64,000 nt of DNA from assembly GCA_963710135.1 (NCBI GenBank), contig CAVPYY010000003.1, positions 868,001 through 932,000 of the forward strand, given 5' to 3'. The position numbers and the translations under genes are program-made. Positions within the stretch are counted from its first letter, which is position 1. Each line of letters starts with the position of its first letter. Of the stretch, positions 56,270 through 64,000 are shown in pieces. This DNA is from SG8-30 sp963710135. GTDB taxonomy: Bacteria > Pseudomonadota > Gammaproteobacteria > Steroidobacterales > Steroidobacteraceae. The notes beneath the pieces are model-generated. The model saw nothing but the letters and a program-made list of their open reading frames with translations. It made no database searches and was not told where the DNA came from.

Positions 56270-57154
56270 GTGTTCGCCAACAAGACTGATTCTCATCTCT
56301 ATGTGATTCCGGCCATGATCCTGGCCCTGTCGCTCGCGGCCTGCGGCAAGTCCGAGCCGCCCGCACCCGCCGCGGCGCCCGAGGAGGCCGCCCCGGTGAC
56401 GGAGGTGACACCCGAGACCGAGCCCGCCGTCGATCCGGCCGCCGACCTCGCCGCCCGCGAGGAGGAAGTCGCCAAGCGCGAGGCGGAGCTGGCGCTGAAG
56501 GACAAGGAAGCGGAACTGGCCAGGCGTGAGGCAGAGCTCGCCGCCAAGGAAAGGGCTGCGGCCAAGAAGCCGGCGACGCCCAAGCCGGCCACCACGACGG
56601 CCGCGGCGCCCAGCAACCCGCCTAAGGCCCTTCCCGCCCCGCAGCCGATCATGATCCCGGCCGGCACCCAGTTCGCCGTCGAGATTACCGATGGCGTCAG
56701 CACCAAGACGGCGCGGCGCGGCGATGCGGTTTCGGCACGCCTGACGAGCGACCTCATCGTCGACGGCCGGACCGCCGTTGCGGCAGGCACGCGCGTTCAT
56801 GGCACCGTGACCGAGCGGGTATCCGGCAGCAAGGAGATCGGCGGCGTGCCGACCCTGGGGCTGACCTTCGACACCCTGGTGCTGAGCCCGGACAACACGG
56901 TCGGGATAACCGGCCGCTTCCTGCAGCAGGGCAAGAGCGACACCGGACGCGATGCCGCCAAGATCGCCGGCGGCGCGGTGCTCGGCGCCGTCATCGGCAA
57001 GCAGGTCGACGACAAGAAGGGAACGGTCATCGGCGGCATCCTCGGCGGCGCTGCCGGCGCGGCGGCCGCCAAGAACACCGGCACCGAGGTCGAGCTGCCC
57101 GCCGGCACGATCATCGCGTTCGTGCTGGACGCACCGGTCGAAGTCAAGCCGTAA
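56270..57154 (+). CDS. Lipoprotein with coiled coil and glycine-zipper-like C-terminus
   Basis: 294 aa from GTG 56270 (GAGGAGA upstream). Lipobox LSLAAC; then a Pro/Glu linker; a charged coiled coil (AAREEEVAKREAELAL, about 65-105); a beta domain (MIPAGTQFAVEITDGVSTKTARRG) similar to TrbI/conjugation-like or YcfJ-adjacent folds; and a glycine-zipper segment (GGAVLGAVIGKQVDDKKG, GGILGGAAGAAAA). Likely outer-membrane lipoprotein; function unknown. Strong intrinsic terminator at 57189. Confidence 0.75.
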   Translation: MFANKTDSHLYVIPAMILALSLAACGKSEPPAPAAAPEEAAPVTEVTPETEPAVDPAADLAAREEEVAKREAELALKDKEAELARREAELAAKERAAAKKPATPKPATTTAAAPSNPPKALPAPQPIMIPAGTQFAVEITDGVSTKTARRGDAVSARLTSDLIVDGRTAVAAGTRVHGTVTERVSGSKEIGGVPTLGLTFDTLVLSPDNTVGITGRFLQQGKSDTGRDAAKIAGGAVLGAVIGKQVDDKKGTVIGGILGGAAGAAAAKNTGTEVELPAGTIIAFVLDAPVEVKP

Positions 57155-57188
57155 CCTGACGGCGCATAGCCGTCCCGCTCGAGAAACG

Positions 57189-57221
57189 AGGGAGATGAGG
57201 TTGCGCCTCATCTCCCTTTTT
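57189..57221 (+). terminator. Rho-independent terminator
   Basis: Perfect 12-bp stem AGGGAGATGAGG (57189-57200) and CCTCATCTCCCT (57206-57217), loop TTGCG, then TTTT. The following 278 bp to the Hsp20 gene contain no other feature I can support. Confidence 0.92.
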
Positions 57222-57499
57222 CATTGCGCTGCGCGCGGACCTCTGCGGGCGACTGCAGCGCAGCATTCGCTTCGGCACCCGCCGCAGGTATTGCGATGTC
57301 GAGGCTGCCGGCGCAGGATGAAAGTGGGCTTGGCGTCGAGCGCGCCTGGGAGGTGCCGCGGGCGAGGCCAGGCTTGGGTGACGCCGTCGATCGCGAACGT
57401 CGACACCGAGAACACGGAAAATCAGGACCGGAGACAACTCGAGCGCGCGACGCGGTGCATGTGGAACGGACTCACAGCGGGACTTACCCCGGAGGCACC

Positions 57500-58006
57500 A
57501 TGTCGAAGATCAATGTGCAGAGAATCGGTGAGCAGAACGAGCGGACACTGCCGGTGTTCGCTGAAATGGAATCCATGCTGGAACAGATTCGCGAGCGTGC
57601 CTATGCGCTCGCGCGGTCGCGCGGTTTCGCCAGCGAGCGGGCGCTGGACGACTGGCTGCAGGCCGAGCACGACCTGGGGCTGGCGAACGCGGAGCTCAGC
57701 GAAGACGCGGTGAGCTTTCTCCTGACGGTTGCCCTGCCTGGCTTCGAGCCGGCGGACGTCGAGCTCACGGCGACGCCAAGCGAACTCATCGTGCATGCGC
57801 GCACTGAGCGGCAGTTGCCGGCCGAGGGCGAGCGCAGGACCTGCTTCAGTGAATTCCGCAACGAGACCTGGCGGCGTGTCGAGCTCCCGGCCGGGATCGA
57901 CGTCGAACAGGTCAGGGCAACGCTGCGGGACGGCATGCTCAGGGTGGTCGCACCGAAGACGGCGGCACTGAGGGTGGTCCCTGAGGGACACCAGGCCGCG
58001 GCCTGA
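57500..58006 (+). CDS. DUF2934-Hsp20 fusion (small heat-shock protein)
   Basis: 168 aa from ATG 57500 behind GGAGG. Residues 28-60 (IRERAYALARSRGFASERALDDWLQAE reduced) match DUF2934, usually a separate 60-100 aa protein; the rest is an alpha-crystallin domain (SFLLTVALPGFEPADVELT ... ELIVHARTER ... FRNETWRRVELPAGIDVEQV ... DGMLRVVAPK). ATP-independent holdase activity is expected. No ROSE-like thermometer was recognised in the 278-bp leader region. Confidence 0.88.
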   Translation: MSKINVQRIGEQNERTLPVFAEMESMLEQIRERAYALARSRGFASERALDDWLQAEHDLGLANAELSEDAVSFLLTVALPGFEPADVELTATPSELIVHARTERQLPAEGERRTCFSEFRNETWRRVELPAGIDVEQVRATLRDGMLRVVAPKTAALRVVPEGHQAAA

Positions 58007-58040
58007 GGGGCACACGAGACAGACACTCGCGGGGATGCCC

Positions 58041-59431
58041 TCAGGGATCTCCCGCGAGCGCCTTGTGCACGGCGGCGAGGGCGGTCGCCCGCCCGGTCTG
58101 CGCCTGCACGCTGCGATCTTCCAGATCCAGCAGGGTGCGCTCTGCGTCCAGCACGGCCAGGTAGTCGCTTGCGCCGGCCGAGTAGCGCAGCCGCGCGAGG
58201 GACGCGGCCTCCGTCGCGGCCTTGACCGCGAGGTCCAGCTCTGCGGCGGACTGGTTCGCCGCGCGCAGGCCGGCCAGGGCGTTCTCGGTTTCCTCCAGCG
58301 CGCGCAGCACCGTTTCCTGGTAGAGCGCCACCGCGCCATCGACGCGGGCTTCGGCGGCCTTGACGTTCTGGCGCACGCGGCCGAAGTCGAGGAAGCGCCA
58401 GCTCAGCACCGGGCCATAGGCCCAGCGCTCGGCGCCGCGCTGGCCGAGGTCGCCGGTCGACTGCGCCGTCCAGCCGAAGCTGCCCGTGAGTTCGAGCTTC
58501 GGGAAGTACTCGGCGACCTCGACGCCGACGTCGGCGGTCGCGGCGGCCAGCCGCCGGTCCGCCTCGCGGATGTCGGGCCGGCGCCTCATCCATTCCTCGG
58601 GCGTGCCGGTCGCAGACAACGGCGGCAAGGCCGGCATCGCAACGTTCCCGGCGAGATGGGCGCGCAGTTCCCCGATCGGCCAGGCGGTCAGCACCGCGAG
58701 GCGCTGTTCCTGGCGGACCAGCTCCGCCTGCGCCTCCGGCAGGGTGGCGGCGAGCGAGCGTGCCTGGGCCTCGGCCTGCGCCAGGTCGAGCGCGCTGCCA
58801 CTGCCTGCGTCGAGACGGGCGCGCAGGATCGACACGTTTTCGTCGAGATTTGCCAGCTGCCGGGTGAGCAGCGCGAGCCGCTCGCGCGCGCCGATCAGCG
58901 AGAACCAGGCCTGCGCCGTCTCGGCCACGATCGACAGCTGTGCCGCCGCGAGCGCGGCGGTGTCGGCCTCGACCCGGCGCACGATGGCCCGCTTCTGGTT
59001 GCGCAGGCTGCCGAACAGGTCGATTTCCCAGCTCGCGTCGAAGCCCGCCCGCCAGGTCTCGGTGCGGCCCTCGTCGGGCGGCACGAAGGGATCGAGGTCG
59101 CTGGGCTGGTTGCGTTCGCCGCTGGCGCCAGCGGTGACCGTCGGAATCAGCGCATAGGTCGACAGTCCGCTCAGCGCGCGCGTCTCCGCCAGTCGCGCCG
59201 CCGCCTGGCCGATGGTCGTGTTGGCCTGAGCGCGCGCTGGATCAGCGCGTCGAGTTCGGCGCTGCCGAATGCCGTCCACAGCGTCGAAACGGGTTGCGCC
59301 TCGGCCACCGTCTCCTTGTCCTGGTCGAAGCGCTCCGGCAGCGTGGTTTCGGGCTCGACGTAGCGAGGACCGACCGTGCAGCCCGTCACCAGCGCGCTCG
59401 CCAGCAGCAACAGCGGGACCGGCCTAGTCAT
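58041..59431 (-). pseudogene. RND efflux outer-membrane factor (OprM/NodT family), frameshifted near 59235
   Basis: Outer-membrane channel lipoprotein of the tripartite pump, starting at ATG 59431 with lipobox LVTGC and GPRYVEPETTLPERF. The frame reaches ALIQRAL near 59240, then must change to continue as QANTTIGQAAARLAETRAL and onwards to 58041. TolC-type repeats are clear (EIDLFGSLRN; DFGRVRQNVKAAEARVDGAVALYQETVLRALEETENALAG). The change needs one base added or two removed, unlike most breaks in the window. Confidence 0.82.
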
Positions 59432-62400
59432 GCGCAGCCCCGCGGCGGTGGCGCGCCGGGCCTTGCGGGCCTCGACCATGTGACGCAGCACCACGTAGAA
59501 CACCGGCGTGAAGAACAGGCCGAAGAAGGTCACGCCGAGCATGCCGGAGATCACGGTGACGCCCATCACGTGGCGCACTTCGGCGCCGGCGCCGGAGGCG
59601 AACACCAGCGGCAGCACGCCGGCGATGAAGGCGAAGCTGGTCATCAGGATCGGGCGCAGCCGCAGGCGGCAGGCTTCGACGGCGGCCTCGACGATGCCCC
59701 TGCCTTGCTCCTCGAGGTCGCGCGCGAACTCGACGATCAGGATCGCGTTCTTGCAGGCGAGTCCGATCAGCACCACGAAGCCGATCTTGGTGAAGATGTT
59801 GTTGTCGAGGAAGGTCGGCGGGAATGTCGGCGGCGAGACCAGCCAGCCACAGCCCGTGGACGAAGTTGACCAGCCAGATGCCGCCGATCGCCGACAGCAG
59901 GCACAGCGGCACGATCAGGATGATCGCGAGCGGCAGCGACCAGCTCTCGTACAGCGCGGCCAGCACCAGGTACACGAGCAGGACGCACAGCGGGAACACC
60001 AGGAGCGCGGCGTTGCCCTGGGTGATCTCCTGGTAGGTCAGGTCGGTCCACTCCAGGTCGAAGCCGCGCGGCAGCATCTGCGCCGCGAGCGCCTGGACCT
60101 TGGCGAGCGCCTCGCTCGAGGACAGCTCGCCGGGGTTCACGCCCGCCGCGAGGTCGGCCGCCGGGATAGGCGTTGTAGCGGATCACCGGGTCCGGGCCGA
60201 AGCTCGGCTTCACCTCGACCACGCTGCCGAGCGGCACCATCTCGCCGTGCTGCATTGCGGACCTTGATCCGCGACATGTCCGAGGGATCGTCGCGGAACG
60301 GTGCGTCGGCCTGGGCGTAGACGCTGTAGGTGCGGCCGAACAGGTTGAAGTCGTTGACGTAGGCCGAGCCCAGGTACACCTGCAGGGTGTCGTAGATGTC
60401 GGTCAGCGCCAGGCCCTGCTCCTTGGCCTTGGTGCGGTCGACGGCGGCGTCGAGTTGCGGCACGTTGGCCTGGAAGGCGCTGAAGGTACCGAGCGGATCG
60501 AAGCCGGGCGTACCCGCTGAGCGCGCCGCATCAGCGCCTGGGTCTGCTGGTTGAGTTCGCCGAAGCCGACGCCGGCCCGATCCTGCACGTAGAACTCGAC
60601 GCCGGTCGCGTTGCCCAGGCCGAGCACCGGCGGCGGCATCAGCGCGAACGCCAGTCCCTCCTGGATGCTGCTGAAGCTGCATGTTCAGCTGCGTCGGCGA
60701 TCTCCGCGGCCTGCATCTCGCGCTGGTCGCTGCGGCTCGAGGCCGATGAACATCACGCCGACGTTCGGCGTGTTGACGAAGTGCACCGCGTTCAAGCCCG
60801 GGAACTGCACCACGCTCTCGACGCCGGGCGTGGCCAGCGCGATGTCGCCCATGCTTGCGCATGGCCCGCCTCGGTGCGGTCGATGCGTCGCGCCCTCGGG
60901 CAGCTGCAGGGCGCCGAACAGATACTGCTTGTCCTGGGTCGGAATGAAGCCGCCCGGCACGGCCCGGAAGCACGACGATGGTGACGCGCGATCAGCACGC
61001 CGTAGATCACCAGCAGCCGCGGCGCGCGCGCGATGGTGCCGCCGATGCCGCCGCGAGTAGCGCGTCTGGCCGCGCTTGAAGACGCCGGTTGAACGCGGCG
61101 AAACAGCCGGCCGAAGACGCGCTCGATGCCGCGACCCAGCGCATCCGGCTCGGCGTCGCGGGGCTTCAGCAGCACCGCGGCCAGCGCCGGCGACAGCGTC
61201 AGCGAATTGAACGCCGAGATCAGCACGGATGCGGCGATGGTCACGGCGAACTGCCGGTAGAACTGGCCGGTGACGCCACCGAGGAACGCCAGCGGCACGA
61301 ACACCGACGGCCAGCACCAGCGAGATCGCGATGATCGGCCCGGACACCTCGCTCATCGCCTGGTGCGCGGCATCGCGCGGCTTCATGCCTTCCTCGATGT
61401 GCCGCTCGACGTTCTCGACCACCACGATCGCGTCGTCGACGACGATGCCGATCGCGAGCACCAGGCCGAACAGGGTCAGCACGTTGATCGAATAGCCGAG
61501 CGACCAGAGCACCGCGAAGGTGCCGACGATCGACACCGGCACGGCGATCAGCGGGATCAGCGAGGCGCGCCAGGTCTGCAGGAACAGCACGACCACGATG
61601 ACCACCAGCGCCACCGCCTCGAGCAGGGTGATGACCACCGAATTGATCGACTCGCGCACGAACACCGTTGGGTCGTAGACGACCTGCCACTGGATGCCTT
61701 CCGGGAAGCCCTTGGCGAGTTCCGCCATCTTGGCGCGCACGCCGGCTGACAGCTCCAGGGTGTTGGCGCCCGGCGCCTCGAAGATGACGATCGCCGCGGC
61801 GTTCTCGTTGTTGAGCAGCGAGCGCAGCGCATAGCTGTTGGCGAACCGAGCTCGACGCGCGCGACGTCCCTGAGCCGGGTCAGCGCCGTCCCGCTCGGTC
61901 TTGAGCACGATGTCGCCGAAGGCCTCCGGCGAGTCGAGCCGGCCCTGCACGTTGATCGGCAGCTGCATGACGCTGCCGGCGGGCGTGGGCGGGCCGCCGA
62001 GCGCTCCGGCGGACACCTCCACGTTCTGCTCGCGGAGCGCCAGGATGATGTCGGTGGCGGTCAGGTCGCGCGCGGCGGCCTTCTCCGGGTCGATCCAGAT
62101 GCGCATCGCGTAGACGCCGGCGCCGAACGCGAAGGCCTGGCCGACGCCCTGGATGCGGCTGAGTTCGTCGCGAATGCGCAGGCTGGCGAAGTTGGAGAGG
62201 TACAGCTCGTCGTAACGGCCATCGGGCGAGGTGACGTGCACGACCATGGTCAGCGTCGGCGAGGACTTGACCGTGGTGACACCGAGCGCGCGCACGGCCT
62301 CAGGCAGGCGCGGCAGCGCCTGGGCGACGCGGTTCTGCACCTGCACGGCGGCGAGGTCGATATCGGTGCCCGCCTCGAAGGTGACCGTCAGCTGCATGAC

Positions 62401-62673
62401 GCCGTCGGAGCTCGACGTCGACTTCATGTAGATCATGCCCTCGACGCCGTTGACCACTTCCTCGATGGGTCCGGCGACGGTCTCGGCGATGGTGCGCGGG
62501 TTGGCGCCGGGATAGATGGCCGTCACCAGCACCGAGGGCGGCACGACGTCCGGGTATTCGCTGATCGGCAGATTCGGTATGGCGATGAGCCCCGCCACGA
62601 GGATCAGGACCGAGAAGACCGTCGCCAGGATCGGGCGGTCGACGAAGATCCGCGAGAAGTCAGCGTGTGCCAT
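59424..62673 (-). pseudogene. RND multidrug efflux pump (AcrB/MexB type), many frameshifts
   Basis: Inner-membrane proton-driven exporter; about 1040 aa expected. The first 260 codons from ATG 62673 are clean (ISEYPDVVPPSVLVTAIYPGANPRTI), then the frame shifts twice near 61890-61910, again near 61310, and roughly a dozen times between 61090 and 59820, plus once near 59435 before the stop that overlaps the outer-membrane factor. The proton-relay segment GIVVDDAIVVVENVERHIEEG (truncated here) is intact, as are the periplasmic loop pieces. Such density is more than decay usually gives in an otherwise conserved sequence; assembly error is likely. Confidence 0.8.
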
Positions 62674-62679
62674 GGGGAC

Positions 62680-63877
62680 TCAGCCGGCCGCCTGGGCTGG
62701 CGTGGCTGCAGGATCCGGCTGGTTCGGCTGATCCATCGGCACCACGCGCGGATTCACCGGCTGGCCAGGGAAGAAGATCTTGCTGACGCCGTTGACCACG
62801 ACCTTGTCGCCCGCGGCCAGGCCGCTGCGCACCACGCGCAGTCCCTCGATCACGGCTCCGAGGATGACGTCCTTGCGCATCGCGGTGTTGCCTTCGCCGA
62901 GCACGTACACGTAGCGGCGGTCCTGGTCGGTGAGTATCGCCTGCTCGTGGATCAGCATGACCTGGGTAGCCTCGCTGCCCAGCAGGCGGACGCGGGCGAA
63001 CAGCCCGGGTGTGAATACGCCGTCCGGATTCGGCAGCACCGCGCGACCCCGGATGGTGCCGGTATCGGGATTCACGGCGTTGTCGACGAAGTCCATGACG
63101 CCCTGATGCGGGTAGCCGTCCTCGTCGGCCAGTCCGACCAGTACGGGATTCGGCGTGTCGCGCGAGCTCTTGCGCGCACCGGCCCGGTCCATGGCCTGGT
63201 AGCGCAGGTAGGCCTGCTCGTCGCCCTCGAACACCACGTAGACGGGATCGACCGACACCAGCGTGGTCAGCAGCGACTCGCCGGGCGAGACCAGATTGCC
63301 CTGGTTGACCAGCGCCTCACCGATGCGCCCGCTGATCGGCGCGGTGATGCGGGTGAAGCTCAAGTTGAGCTCGGCCTGCGCCAGCCGCGCCTTGGCAGCC
63401 AGTACGTCCGCATCCGCCTGCTGCATCTCTCCCTGGCGGCCCTGCAGCTCGCCCTGCGAGATCGCCCTCGCTTCGATCAGCTTGCCGGCGCGCTCCAGTT
63501 CCTGGCGGGCCAGCGTGACGCGCGCCTCGGCCCGCGCCAGGTCGGCACGCGCCGCATCCAGCGGCGGCCCGATACTCCCGCGCGTCGATGGAAAAGAGCA
63601 GCTGGCCCTTCTGCACCAGGCTGCCCTCGCGGAAGTGCACGCGATCCAGGTGGCCGGTGACGCGCGGCCGGATCTCCACCGCGTCGACCGCCTGGATGCG
63701 CCCCGTGTAATCATCCCACTCGGTCACCGAGCGCTGCACCACTTCGGCGACGCTCACGTCCGGCGGCGGGAACTCCGGCGGCCCACCGCCGCCTCCGCAG
63801 GCTGCGACCGACAGGGCCGCCGCCGTTGTCGAGAGAAGGGCGATACGGCTTCGCGCCGTCCGGGAATGCAGAAACAC
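62680..63877 (-). pseudogene. RND efflux periplasmic adaptor (MexA/AcrA type), one frameshift near 63575
   Basis: Membrane-fusion lipoprotein of about 398 aa. ATG 63877, lipobox SVAAC; barrel-sandwich and lipoyl half IRPRVTGHLDRVHFREGSLV; hairpin helices; second lipoyl half SFTRITAPISGRIGEALV; beta-barrel GMMD-like YPHQGVMDFVDNAVNPDTGTI and membrane-proximal domain. The frame shifts +1 at FSIDARE, before PPLDAARADLARAEA. First gene of the efflux operon; followed by the pump after 6 bp. Confidence 0.85.
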
Positions 63878-63888
63878 GATCTAGCCTC

Positions 63889-64000
63889 CTAGGCCTTGCC
63901 GGGCTCGGCCGCCTCGCTCCATTCGCGCGCGAGCTGTTCCATCAGACTGACCAGCCGCTTGCGGGCCGAGGGTGGCAGCGCGAACAGCTGGAAGAGCTCC
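63889..64000 (-). CDS. C-terminal fragment of an unidentified protein, possibly the efflux regulator
   Basis: 37 codons enter the window and end at TAG 63891-63889, 12 bp before the adaptor start. Peptide: ELFQLFALPPSARKRLVSLM, then EQLAREWSEAAEPGKA. Charged helical tail. A regulator gene is common at this position in RND operons, but too little is visible to name a family. Confidence 0.5.
   Translation of the reverse strand, partial: ELFQLFALPPSARKRLVSLMEQLAREWSEAAEPGKA

Noticed and set aside
1..64000. tRNA genes, rRNA genes, CRISPR arrays, prophage or integron attachment sites
   Set aside because: Scanned by eye for T-loop signatures, spaced direct repeats, integrase genes and long direct repeats; only the IS481 element was found.

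Overview
The window is a 64 kb stretch of high-GC (roughly two thirds G+C or more by eye), gene-dense Gram-negative DNA. Lipoproteins with clear lipoboxes, outer-membrane beta-barrels, an RND tripartite pump, a cyanide-insensitive type bd oxidase, OmpR- and NarL-type two-component pairs and exact Enterobacteria-like NikR and PmrA/QseB operator sequences all point to a proteobacterium, most likely a gammaproteobacterium of a Nevskia/Steroidobacter/Xanthomonas-like lineage (inference, low confidence at family level). No rRNA, tRNA or CRISPR array was recognised.

Layout. 1-2.2 kb: a nickel ECF transporter operon (nikMQO, minus strand) behind a perfect NikR box. 2.4-7.3 kb: an SDR enzyme, a cytochrome b561, a PmrAB/QseBC-like two-component system and a dihaem cytochrome c peroxidase with a PmrA-type box in front of it. 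7.3-10.9 kb: a DUF2306-like membrane protein and a DesK/NarL-type sensor-regulator pair. 10.9-18.9 kb: a broken Kef antiporter, a broken gamma-glutamyltranspeptidase, an intact penicillin-acylase family enzyme and a Tat-exported nitrilase relative that seems to lack its catalytic cysteine. 19-25.8 kb: DUF4197, DUF3014, small lipoproteins, a barrel protein, a secreted internally repetitive protein, a GGDEF/EAL protein and a Ca/Na antiporter. 25.8-28.8 kb: the whole oxidative pentose phosphate pathway (zwf, pgl, gnd). 29-32 kb: two helix-hairpin-helix proteins, a membrane protein and a MarR regulator with a palindromic operator.

32.1-44.2 kb is the most unusual region: secreted DUF11-type proteins (one of 1000 residues on the minus strand, then three small ones on the plus strand) followed by one huge gene of about 1935 codons that joins a signal peptide, DUF11, SdrD-B-like, OmpA peptidoglycan-binding and C-terminal barrel regions. 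The two plus-strand DUF11 proteins and the giant protein share an N-terminal motif right after the signal peptide, and the two small ones share a C-terminal domain with the minus-strand protein, so this looks like a dedicated cell-surface assembly. It is my candidate for an undescribed system.

45-58 kb: a FAD oxidase and a lipoprotein whose overlapping CTAG stop codons were the target of an IS481-family insertion; GST, DUF2799, YaiI; a bd oxidase (cydAB) with a 50-residue DUF2474 subunit overlapping cydB; an SDR plus domain-swapped photolyase operon; a glycine-zipper-like lipoprotein with a strong terminator; and a DUF2934-Hsp20 fusion. 58-64 kb: an RND efflux operon (adaptor, pump, outer-membrane factor) riddled with frameshifts.

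A cross-cutting caution: about ten genes carry frameshifts, most of them needing removal of one base. They cluster (9.9-18.9, 29-30, 36-42, 58-63.6 kb), while 19-28.8 and 44.2-58 kb are clean. Systematic sequencing or assembly error is as likely as real gene decay. Such genes are listed as pseudogene with their reconstructed extent.
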